From Labrenzia sp. DG1229 (GTDB taxonomy: Bacteria > Pseudomonadota > Alphaproteobacteria > Rhizobiales > Stappiaceae): a stretch of DNA of 47,108 nucleotides. Of this stretch, positions 1 to 6,781 are shown in pieces (position 1 is the stretch's first letter; every line of letters starts with the position of its first letter). The position numbers and the translations under genes were made by a program. The stretch lies in assembly GCF_000521215.1 (NCBI RefSeq), contig NZ_KI928916.1, positions 47,737-94,844 on the forward strand. The letters are read 5' to 3'. The notes beneath the pieces were generated by a model that had not been told where the DNA came from, made no database searches, and was given only the letters and a program-made list of their open reading frames with translations.

Positions 1-1371
1 CCCTGTCGTGCCTTGTGGAAAACGCGCTGTCGAGATCGCAATGTGACCCTTGAGAACGAGCGTGAAGTTTTTCTTCATCTCCGCGCTCACATCGCCAACT
101 GCAAGCGTTCTGGTGATGTCTGTCGTGCCGTCTTCGTATTGTCCACCTGAATCGATCAGGAACGGTTTTCCCTGAGGAATCTTGAGATTGCTTGTCCGGC
201 TGACGCGATAGTGGCAAATGGCCCCGTTCGGTCCGGCACCGGAAATCGTGTCGAAGGAAATGTCTTTCAAAACACCGGTCGCTCGCCGGAATTCCTCCAG
301 CTTCTCTGCCACGCCGATCTCGTCCAACCCGCCTTTCGGGGCCTCTTCATCGAACCAGCACAGGAAGTTCACAAACGCCGCCGCATCGCGCAGATGCGCT
401 GCACGCGCGCCGTTGAGTTCCGTCTCGTTCTTGACCGCCTTCGGTAACAGAACAGGGTCCTGCGTCTCGATCAGCGTGCCGCCTGTTTCCGTGATGGCGT
501 CCGCAATCCCGATACCGGCAAGCGCCGGATCAATCATGACCTTCGAACCGGCTTTTCCGAGCAACGCAAGTCCGGTCTTGAATTCACCCGGTTCTTCCAG
601 GTCCGTCAATTCGCTCAAGGTGTCCCGTACCGAATTGGAAAGTTTGCGGCCGTCGATGTAAAGGGACGGTTTTCCTTTGGAAGGGACGGTTGCAAATGAC
701 AGGGGCAGAGGCGTGTGCGTGACGTCCGATCCTCGAATGTTGAGCAGCCACGCAATGGAATCCGGTTGCGTCAGGACACAGGCATCGGCTTTCTTGTCGC
801 TGAGGGCGGATTGAAGTGCAGAGATTTTTTCCTGAGATGACTTTCCGGCCAGCGCGACCGGATACAGCGAGACCTGTCCAAGAGGCGGTTCGGGGCGGTC
901 TTCCCAGATACTATCGAGCGGATTGTCATCGAGCGTAACCAGTTCTGCGCCCGTTTCCTGGCAGACTTCGCGCAAACGCCGAACCTCGCGCACAGTATGC
1001 AGCATGGCGTCAATGCCGAGCTTTTGTCCCGGTTGCAAATGCGTCGCCAGCCATTCACTCACAGGCGCATTGATCAGATGCTGCGCGGGAAACACCTCCA
1101 TGTCCACCTGCTCGCGCACCTGGATCGTGTAGCGTCCATCCACAAAGATGGCAGCCTTGCCGGCCAGAACCGCTGCAACACCGGCCGACCCGGTAAATCC
1201 CGTCAGCCATTGCAGGCGGCAGTCATGTGGCGGCACGTATTCGCCCTGATGGGCATCCGCGCGCGGGATCAGAAAGCCGTCGAGGCCGAGGCGGGCAAGT
1301 TCGGCCCTGAGAAGCGCTGCATGCGGCGCTCCGCAGGAGGGATCACTGAGATCTTCGAAGGACTGGAACAT
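1..1371 (-). CDS. Xaa-Pro aminopeptidase (M24B, aminopeptidase P family), 5' part only
   Basis: Metallopeptidase that removes the N-terminal residue from peptides with proline second. The gene reads leftwards and runs off the window at base 1, so 457 N-terminal codons are present; the family's long form is about 600 residues. A creatinase-like N-terminal domain is visible (HQGEYVPPHDCRLQWLTGFT near residues 35-55, then FVDGRYTIQVREQ). The start of the pita-bread catalytic domain carries DSGGQYEDGTTDITRT, whose first and last Asp (about D407 and D418) match the two metal-binding aspartates of the family; a conserved HYR precedes it at about H387. The metal-binding His and Glu residues lie beyond the window. 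The ATG at 1371 was taken as start; no strong ribosome binding site is seen and in-frame GTG or TTG codons just upstream are possible. Confidence 0.9.
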   Translation of the reverse strand, partial: MFQSFEDLSDPSCGAPHAALLRAELARLGLDGFLIPRADAHQGEYVPPHDCRLQWLTGFTGSAGVAAVLAGKAAIFVDGRYTIQVREQVDMEVFPAQHLINAPVSEWLATHLQPGQKLGIDAMLHTVREVRRLREVCQETGAELVTLDDNPLDSIWEDRPEPPLGQVSLYPVALAGKSSQEKISALQSALSDKKADACVLTQPDSIAWLLNIRGSDVTHTPLPLSFATVPSKGKPSLYIDGRKLSNSVRDTLSELTDLEEPGEFKTGLALLGKAGSKVMIDPALAGIGIADAITETGGTLIETQDPVLLPKAVKNETELNGARAAHLRDAAAFVNFLCWFDEEAPKGGLDEIGVAEKLEEFRRATGVLKDISFDTISGAGPNGAICHYRVSRTSNLKIPQGKPFLIDSGGQYEDGTTDITRTLAVGDVSAEMKKNFTLVLKGHIAISTARFPQGTTG

Positions 1372-1619
1372 GAGCGGCACGGTAATTTGACCGTCGCCGC
1401 GGATCAAGACGGATAATTTTTCCGGAAAACTCTCTGAATCAGAAACAGTCTAACGTCATTTTGCAACGCAGCAATCTCTTCGCACATGCAAAAGACGCAA
1501 AGCTGTCATGCATCTGGAGGCCTACCGGATCAGCGCGTGAACCTGCATATAAAGGACAACAACGAAAAAAGACGTTTCTCCCTAGGGAAGCTCTTCAACT
1601 TCAAATGGGAATGATTGAG

Positions 1620-1823
1620 ATGACTATCGCAACCACGACTTCTACCCGCTCCGGCAACAGCTTCATGCGCCGCGCGTTTGACCGTATGGTTGAAGCCCGT
1701 TCGCATCAGGCACGTCGCTATGTCAATGGCTACCTGCTGTCCCTGGACGACGCGACTCTTTCCGCTCACGGCTACGACCGTGACCAGCTCGAGCGCGAAG
1801 GAGCTGCAGTTAACCCCTTCTGA
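1620..1823 (+). CDS. DUF1127 (YjiS-like) small basic protein
   Basis: A 67-residue protein with an Arg-rich N-terminal helix (FMRRAFDRMVEARSHQARRY) followed by YLLSLDDATLSAHGYDRDQLERE, the layout of DUF1127 proteins common in alphaproteobacteria. Some DUF1127 members affect RNA turnover and phosphate or carbon metabolism; a specific role here is not shown. The ATG at 1620 is preferred because GGGA lies about 9 bases upstream; in-frame ATGs at 1605 and 1611 are alternatives. It stands alone between the divergent peptidase gene and convergent prmA, followed by a strong terminator. The 248-base region upstream (1372-1619) should hold the promoters for both divergent genes; a TATAAA-like element is seen near 1551, but no convincing -35 box. 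Confidence 0.75.
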   Translation: MTIATTTSTRSGNSFMRRAFDRMVEARSHQARRYVNGYLLSLDDATLSAHGYDRDQLEREGAAVNPF

Positions 1824-1962
1824 TGCACTCTGCGTTCGGTTGAACGCTGATGAGATGCACCGCCATCAATTAATGCGATCAATACGGGGACGTCCGTCTT
1901 TCAATGGACCTTCCGTGATCAAAAGGGGCTCAGGCGCTCGCAAAGAAGTACTGTGCACGTGA

Positions 1963-1996
1963 AAAAGGGCCTGCCGGCTTTCCGGCAGGCCCTTTT
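1963..1996. terminator. Bidirectional intrinsic terminator
   Basis: A perfect 15-bp stem with a CTTT loop (1978-1981). The stem has an A4 run on its left edge and a T4 run on its right edge, so it can end transcripts from both the DUF1127 gene (+) and prmA (-), which converge on it. Confidence 0.9.
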
Positions 1997-2026
1997 CGTA
2001 TCCGGAAGAACGCTGAAATCATTGCC

Positions 2027-2917
2027 TCAGGCAAAATTGCGGCCGCGCACCATTGTCAGTGTCAGCCAGCCGCCTTTCTCGCGCTGCCGGTCAAGAACGA
2101 AACCCTGGCAGCGATATGCAAACAGGATACGAGGACCATCCTCAACCCTCAGGCCAGACAGGACCAGGGTGGCGGTCTGAGTCATTTGCGAACCGATCGC
2201 CTTGGCCATTTTCATCAAGGGCCTTGCCAGGATATTGGCGATGACCAGATCAAACGGTCCATAAAGTCGAAACCGCCGGTCTTCGACACCGTTTGCCGTG
2301 AACCCCTTGACCAGGTGGGCTGCACCATTCAGGCGCGCATTTTCCAGCGCCGTCCGTGTTGCGACCGGATCGATGTCTGTCGCCAGAACCGGTTGCCGCG
2401 CCTTGAGCGCCGCGGCAATTGCCAGAACACCCGTTCCGGTACCCAGATCGAGAATGCTGTGGTATTCGCGCAGGGAAAGAAGCCTGTCGATTTCCTCAAG
2501 GCATCCGGCTGTCGTGCCGTGATGTCCTGTTCCAAACGCCAGCGCCGCCTCGATTTCCAACCCGATTGCCCCCGCCGGAACCTTGTCCTTGTCGTGACCG
2601 CCATGTACGAGAAATCGACCGGCACGAACCGGATTCAAGCCTTCAAGACTTTTTTCCACCCAGTTGATATCCGGAAGTTCTTCCGCCTCCAGCTTTCCGG
2701 CAAGCGCATCGCCACCGACCCTGCTGCGAACCAGGTCCCGGGCGTCGTCACCCCCCATGTCGAACACCAGCACTTCGGCCGACCAGAGCCTGTCGTCTTC
2801 TGACGTTTCAAAAACGGTAACCGGGTTGCCATCGTCCTCGAACACATGTTCAAGCAATTCTGCAAACCGCTTTGCTTCCCGTTCGTCGGCTACGATCCGT
2901 ACCCGGATGGTGTTCAT
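2027..2917 (-). CDS. prmA: Ribosomal protein L11 methyltransferase PrmA
   Basis: SAM-dependent enzyme that methylates lysines and the N-terminus of ribosomal protein L11. The 296-residue length fits the family. Visible motifs are the SAM-binding loop LDLGTGTGVLAIAA (about residues 156-169), followed by ATDIDPVATRTALENARLN, and the catalytic-region motif VIANILARPL, which is diagnostic for PrmA. The N-terminal half (DDRLWSAEVLVFDMG and following) is the L11-recognition domain. It is convergent with the DUF1127 gene across the terminator at 1963-1996 and divergent from the TPR gene at 3051. Upstream of its start lies a near-perfect inverted repeat (2996-3013). Confidence 0.95.
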   Translation of the reverse strand: MNTIRVRIVADEREAKRFAELLEHVFEDDGNPVTVFETSEDDRLWSAEVLVFDMGGDDARDLVRSRVGGDALAGKLEAEELPDINWVEKSLEGLNPVRAGRFLVHGGHDKDKVPAGAIGLEIEAALAFGTGHHGTTAGCLEEIDRLLSLREYHSILDLGTGTGVLAIAAALKARQPVLATDIDPVATRTALENARLNGAAHLVKGFTANGVEDRRFRLYGPFDLVIANILARPLMKMAKAIGSQMTQTATLVLSGLRVEDGPRILFAYRCQGFVLDRQREKGGWLTLTMVRGRNFA

Positions 2918-2995
2918 GCGTGTATCCGCCTCGATAAGTTGTCGGTCAAGGCGTGCGATATAGCCTCAAGGCAGGCAACACGCCAGCGTCAAGTA

Positions 2996-3013
2996 CATTT
3001 GACTGGTCAAATG
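2996..3013. promoter_or_regulatory. Operator-like inverted repeat between prmA and the TPR gene
   Basis: Two perfect 8-bp arms, CATTTGAC and GTCAAATG, separated by TG. The repeat lies 38 bases before the TPR start and 79 bases before the divergent prmA start, a usual place for a dimeric regulator. No matching regulator is adjacent. Confidence 0.4.
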
Positions 3014-3050
3014 CGCTCTCCGCGCCATGTTTTCAGGACGGAGGCGTGCG

Positions 3051-3617
3051 ATGACACGAATAAGGCAGCAATTCTCACCGGCACCGGTCAACCGGTTTCT
3101 ACTTGGCATCGTGCTCTGCCTGATTTGGCTTACCGGCGCCTCTCATGCAGACAGCTCCCGGGACGCGCTTTTCGATGCCTTGAAAAAGGCGCCCAACGAA
3201 GCCGAGGCCGAAGTCATAGAAAACGATATCTGGCGTTCCTGGCTGGAAGCTGCCCCCTCACCAGACCTGCAGTCGAAACTGGAGACGGCCATGCGACTGC
3301 GGGGACAGTATGATTTTCAAGGCGCCAGAGATCTGCTCGACGAGGTCATCGCGGAAGCACCCGACTACTCGGAAGGCTGGAACCAGCGTGCTTTCGTGCT
3401 GTTTCTCCAGGGCAACTACGAGGCCAGTCTTGAAGACATCGACCGGACGCTCGATCTGGAGCCCCGACATTTCGGCGCGCTATCCGGAAAGGCAATGATC
3501 TTCATCACGCAGGGACGTGTGAAGCTCGGCCAGGAGACCCTTCGCCAGGCTGTCGAAATTCATCCCTACCTGAAGGAAAGATCTATGCTGATTGCCCCCA
3601 AGGGCGTGGATCTCTAG
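3051..3617 (+). CDS. Exported TPR-repeat protein
   Basis: A 188-residue protein with an N-terminal signal peptide: basic start, hydrophobic stretch FLLGIVLCLIWLTGA (about residues 16-30), probable cleavage after SHA (residue 33). Tetratricopeptide-like helices follow: ARDLLDEVIAEAPDYSEGW, then NYEASLEDIDRTLDLEPRH, then RVKLGQETLRQAVEIHPYL. This predicts a periplasmic scaffold that binds another protein; the partner is unknown. The ATG at 3051 is chosen over the ATG at 3027 because GGAGG stands about 6 bases before it. Its stop codon overlaps the stop codon of the convergent histidine kinase inside one CTAG (3614-3617). Confidence 0.8.
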   Translation: MTRIRQQFSPAPVNRFLLGIVLCLIWLTGASHADSSRDALFDALKKAPNEAEAEVIENDIWRSWLEAAPSPDLQSKLETAMRLRGQYDFQGARDLLDEVIAEAPDYSEGWNQRAFVLFLQGNYEASLEDIDRTLDLEPRHFGALSGKAMIFITQGRVKLGQETLRQAVEIHPYLKERSMLIAPKGVDL

Positions 3618-4954
3618 GACCTTTCGCGTTCCATCGGCAATGTCAGGCGGACGGTAAGGCCGCCTCCTTGCGTTTCCATGAGGTCCAGTTTTCCCGAAGC
3701 CGCTTCCACGATCGCCTTGCTGGTGGAAAGTCCGAGACCGAAACCCGTGCCTTGCCGGATCCGCCGGGCGGCATCCCCCCGTTCAAAGGGTTCGAGCAGT
3801 CGATCCCGCTCTTCTTCCGCTATCCCCGGGCCGCGGTCGACGATATCGATTTGGACCTTGCCGTCCCGGACACCGGCTTCGATTTCGGCACCGTCGCCAT
3901 ATTGTCTGGCATTGTCGACCAGATTGGACAACGCCCGCAACAGCTCCCCCCTTCGGGCGTTGATGGAAAATCGCCCGCTGCAGCGAAGTTCGATGGGAAA
4001 TCCCAGGTCGCAATATTGATCGACGAGCGCGTGAAGCAGACTGGGGACATCGATCCGAAGCACGGGTTCGGAACTTTCCCCTTCTCTTAAAAATCCCAGC
4101 GCTGCACTTATCTGCTGGTCCATGATGTTCAGGTCTTCAAGGCTCCTGTCCCGGATATCGCCGTTCTCGAGCAGGTCCAGGCGCAACCGGAGACGCGTCA
4201 GCGGTGTGCGCAGGTCATGACTGATCGCGGCGAGCGTACGGGTGCGTTTTTCCACGAACCTGTCGATTCTGATCTGCATGCGGTTGAATGCCGCCGCAGC
4301 CGCACGCACTTCTCTGGGCCCTTTTTCGGCAACCGGGACAGGCTCGGTGCCCGACTCGCCAAAGGTAGACGCTGACTGTGCGAGCTCCGCCATCGGCCTT
4401 GCCAGGGATCGTGCAGCCCAAGTCAGCAGGGCGCAAAATGTAAGCGCCAGGAATCCGGCAATCAGGAAAAACGGCAAACCCAGCAATGGCGGCGGCGGAC
4501 CGCGAAATCCCCACTCTGCCAGGACAAGGCTGCCGTCCTCGAGCCGGATGAACAGCCGCGGCGGCGCGCCCTTGCCGAGTTCCCGCGGTCCCAGAACATG
4601 TTCGATGCGCATTCCAAGAAGCGTGTCACCGAGGCGAAACGGACCAAAACGCCGGCCACGTTCCCCACCAGTGGCAGCAGCAAGGTCACTCTCCTCAACA
4701 AGCTTGATGTTCAGGCCAGGCGCTTCCCGCCGGAGGTCCACGAGAACCGCCTTGCGCAAGTCTGCCGGTGTCTCGTTGAGCTTTGCCACCGCCACGCTGA
4801 CAAGATGACTGTTCATCACCGAAAGATTGTCGTCGAGCGCCTGCCGCACAAAGAGCGTGGCGACCACTCCAGCCAGGGTCATGAAGGTGCCGGCAACCAC
4901 CATCAGCAACAGCAGCTGGTACAGCATGGTATCGGGCCAAAGGCGCCTAATCAT
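3614..4954 (-). CDS. Sensor histidine kinase, EnvZ-like
   Basis: Inner-membrane sensor kinase of 446 residues. Order: TM1 (about 12-36), a periplasmic sensor region of roughly 120 residues, TM2 (about 157-180), HAMP (about 181-232), a phosphoacceptor helix LAAISHDLRTPLTRLRLRLD with His246, then the ATPase domain with N box LSNLVDNARQYG (N348), G1 box DIVDRGPGI and G2 box GTGFGLGLS (402-410). All catalytic boxes are intact. The ATG at 4954 overlaps the regulator's stop by 8 bases and is preceded by GAAGGA, so the pair is translationally coupled. A longer reading from 5101 would run through the regulator gene and is not supported. The signal sensed cannot be told from the sequence. Confidence 0.93.
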   Translation of the reverse strand: MIRRLWPDTMLYQLLLLMVVAGTFMTLAGVVATLFVRQALDDNLSVMNSHLVSVAVAKLNETPADLRKAVLVDLRREAPGLNIKLVEESDLAAATGGERGRRFGPFRLGDTLLGMRIEHVLGPRELGKGAPPRLFIRLEDGSLVLAEWGFRGPPPPLLGLPFFLIAGFLALTFCALLTWAARSLARPMAELAQSASTFGESGTEPVPVAEKGPREVRAAAAAFNRMQIRIDRFVEKRTRTLAAISHDLRTPLTRLRLRLDLLENGDIRDRSLEDLNIMDQQISAALGFLREGESSEPVLRIDVPSLLHALVDQYCDLGFPIELRCSGRFSINARRGELLRALSNLVDNARQYGDGAEIEAGVRDGKVQIDIVDRGPGIAEEERDRLLEPFERGDAARRIRQGTGFGLGLSTSKAIVEAASGKLDLMETQGGGLTVRLTLPMERERS

Positions 4955-5675
4955 CACGTCCTTCACGCGTGACCGGGGCCACGAATTCATAGCCGCCGGA
5001 CCGGACGGTTCGGATGTACTGGTAGGATGCGCCGCCAGCCTCGAGCTTGCTGCGCAACCTGCTGACCAGAATGTCCACGCTTCGTCCGTTGGACGCACCA
5101 ATCTGCCCGAGGGTAAGTTCTATCAGCTGATCCCTGCTCAGGACCCGTCCTCTGCGTTCCACCATAACCTGAAGCAGATTGAATTCCGCCGGCGTCAGTG
5201 AAATCACCGCCCTGTCGGCATTGAACAGATACCTGGCACGGCAATCCATTCGCCAGCCCTCAAAACACAGGCTGCCCTCTTCCGCCGGAACCGCACGCGC
5301 CCCCAGTTCAACGCGGCGGAACAAGGCCCGGACGCGCGCAATAAGTTCTCGCGGATTGAATGGCTTGGGCAAATAGTCGTCGGCGCCGACTTCCAGGCCG
5401 ATCACCCGGTCGATATCCTCGTTTTTTGCGGACACGATGATGATGGGAACCGGGCTTGTCGCCCGCAGACGGCGGCAGATGCTGACGCCGTCTTCGCCAG
5501 GAAGCATGATGTCGAGAACAACGAGGTCGATACGGTTGCTTGCCAGCAGACGATCCATTTCAGAGCCGTCGCGCGCCACGGTCACCTTGAAGTCGTTCGA
5601 CACCAGATGCCTTTTCATCAGCAGTCCGATTTCGGCATCATCTTCAACAACGAGTATATGGGACGTCCTGTTCAT
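4947..5675 (-). CDS. OmpR-family response regulator
   Basis: DNA-binding response regulator of 242 residues and partner of the kinase downstream. The receiver domain has acidic pocket E11-D12-D13, phosphoacceptor D55 (VVLDIMLPGEDG), S82 and K104 (YLPKPF). The C-terminal winged helix shows AVISLTPAEFNLLQVMVERRG, recognition region GRSVDILVSRLRSKLE and wing YQYIRTVRSGGYEF, as in OmpR/PhoB proteins. ATG at 5675 is preferred; a GTG sits just before it at 5678 and AAGG lies upstream. The divergent region 5676-5865 contains a repeat array that may be its binding site. Confidence 0.93.
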   Translation of the reverse strand: MNRTSHILVVEDDAEIGLLMKRHLVSNDFKVTVARDGSEMDRLLASNRIDLVVLDIMLPGEDGVSICRRLRATSPVPIIIVSAKNEDIDRVIGLEVGADDYLPKPFNPRELIARVRALFRRVELGARAVPAEEGSLCFEGWRMDCRARYLFNADRAVISLTPAEFNLLQVMVERRGRVLSRDQLIELTLGQIGASNGRSVDILVSRLRSKLEAGGASYQYIRTVRSGGYEFVAPVTREGRDD

Positions 5676-5730
5676 CACTGGACCTTAAGCGCGTTCCGGG
5701 GACAATTTCATCAGGTAACTTCAGAAAATT

Positions 5731-5780
5731 GTTTCCCCGTGTTTCCGGAAAACACGCTGGAAACACGCTGAAAACAACGC
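5731..5780. promoter_or_regulatory. GTTTCC / GGAAAC(A)C repeat array, candidate response-regulator operator
   Basis: GTTTCC occurs at 5731 and 5741 (10-bp step). The same motif in inverse follows as GGAAAACACGCT (5747), GGAAACACGCT (5759) and GAAAACAACGC (5770), spaced about one helical turn. GTGTTTCC at 5739-5746 and GGAAACAC at 5759-5766 are exact reverse complements. OmpR-family regulators bind tandem elements with about 10-11 bp spacing, and this array lies directly before the regulator gene at 5675. The assignment is inferred. Confidence 0.5.
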
Positions 5781-5790
5781 GCTCCCACGG

Positions 5791-5806
5791 TTAACATCGC
5801 GTTAAC
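5791..5806. promoter_or_regulatory. CtrA-type box TTAA-N7-TTAAC
   Basis: TTAA (5791-5794), seven bases CATCGCG, then TTAAC (5802-5806). This is an exact match to the alphaproteobacterial CtrA full-site consensus. It lies 60 bases before the start of the unknown protein at 5866, where CtrA usually activates. Confidence 0.55.
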
Positions 5807-5865
5807 ACTCAAGATGCCAGCCTGAAATCAGTCAAGGCAGGGACATTCAATTCAGGAGCAGATCA

Positions 5866-6363
5866 ATGATGCCAGTTGGTGCAGGACCGGCATTGCCACC
5901 GCCGGGAGCATCCCCGAGAGACCAGGCGGTCAATGCGCTCGATACTCAGGTCGAGGATGGTGAAATCACCACCGAAGAAGCCGACGCGATGCTTGCCGCC
6001 CTGGATGCGATACACGAGGACCACAGAGCAGCAGACGCATCGGATTTCGCCACCGCTCCGCCATCCGGGGAAGACATCCAGGCCAGGTTCGACACCATGT
6101 TGTCCGGCCAGGTTGAGACCGGAGCCCTGACGCAGGACCTGGCTGACCAGTTGAGCGCGATGTTCGAGAACGGTGACATCGGACCACCGCCGCCACCTCC
6201 GGGCGGCGGCACGGCCGAAAATCCCGGAAACGATATGGATGCCGATTTGCAGGAGATCATGAACGCAATACTGGAAGAAACCCGAATTGCGTCGCCCTAC
6301 GCTGCAAACGGAAGAACCGCGTTATCCGGTGCATCACCTCTGCTGGCCGATTTTGAGGTCTGA
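5866..6363 (+). CDS. Small Pro/Gly-rich protein with duplicated helical motif, unknown function
   Basis: I do not recognise this 165-residue acidic protein. It has a Pro/Gly-rich N-terminus (VGAGPALPPPGASP), then two related segments: ALDTQVEDGEITTEEADAML (about 24-43) and FDTMLSGQVETGALTQDLAD (about 75-94). Both share V-E-x-G-x-(I/L)-T-x-x-x-A-D, suggesting an internal duplication of a helix-turn-helix-like hairpin or EF-hand-like unit. A GPPPPPPGGG linker (about 106-115) leads to a C-terminal helix. No signal peptide, membrane segment or cysteine is seen. AGGAGC about 9 bases before the ATG supports the start. It is divergent from the two-component pair, has a CtrA-type box upstream and a terminator downstream, so it is probably a single regulated gene. 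Confidence 0.75.
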   Translation: MMPVGAGPALPPPGASPRDQAVNALDTQVEDGEITTEEADAMLAALDAIHEDHRAADASDFATAPPSGEDIQARFDTMLSGQVETGALTQDLADQLSAMFENGDIGPPPPPPGGGTAENPGNDMDADLQEIMNAILEETRIASPYAANGRTALSGASPLLADFEV

Positions 6364-6466
6364 TGACACCAGGCTATTCGGCCGAGTTCCCACCGAGGCC
6401 GATGTCAAGTCTCCCTCAAAGGGTGTTTCAAACCCGCACATGACTTAAGAAATGCGAGAGGGAGAC

Positions 6467-6494
6467 AAACCGGCCACCGTCAGGTGGCCGGTTT
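6467..6494 (+). terminator. Intrinsic terminator after the 5866-6363 gene
   Basis: A perfect 12-bp stem with loop GTCA (6479-6482), ending in TTTT on the plus strand. It lies about 100 bases beyond the stop of the unknown protein gene. Confidence 0.85.
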
Positions 6495-6512
6495 TACCGT
6501 TCGTGGTGCGCG

Positions 6513-6781
6513 CTAGAGCGTATCCATTGAATGTTGGTTCGTTTGATGCCGGAAAGCAGGTCACTCGGCAAGGCGCGTCACGAAGGGCGATGTGGTGCAT
6601 CGGTCAAGTGGCGCAACGCTGCCGATGCGCTGCCTTCCGGCACCCGAAGGGCCGGGCTCTTTCTCCCGCTGACTGCGTTGGCTTGCGCTTGTGGTGGGGT
6701 ACACCGCTGCACACAAGCCGCCTGGGCAGCCGAAGAGAGCGCGCCGGTCAAATGATCCAACATTCAATGGATGCGCTCTAG
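6513..6781. mobile_element. Foldback / MITE-like element with CTAG-flanked inverted ends
   Basis: A 269-bp unit bounded by 25-bp inverted ends (6513-6537 and 6757-6781) with one mismatch; weaker pairing continues about 14 bases inward (GTTTGATGCCGG against CCGGTCAAATGAT). Each end begins with CTAG, so a CTAG or TA target duplication is likely, as for IS630/Tc1-type transposases. The inside has no convincing gene but several hairpins: GCATCGG/CCGATGC, and GCTTGTG/CACAAGC with a nested GGTG/CACC. The right CTAG contains the stop codon of uvrD. No second copy was noticed in this window. The remainder of the uvrD to 6363 gap holds only the terminator at 6467. Confidence 0.7.

Noticed and set aside
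6561..6767. Small frames inside the foldback element as a transposase remnant
   Set aside because: No DDE-type motif or similarity to transposases is visible; the inside is better explained by hairpins.
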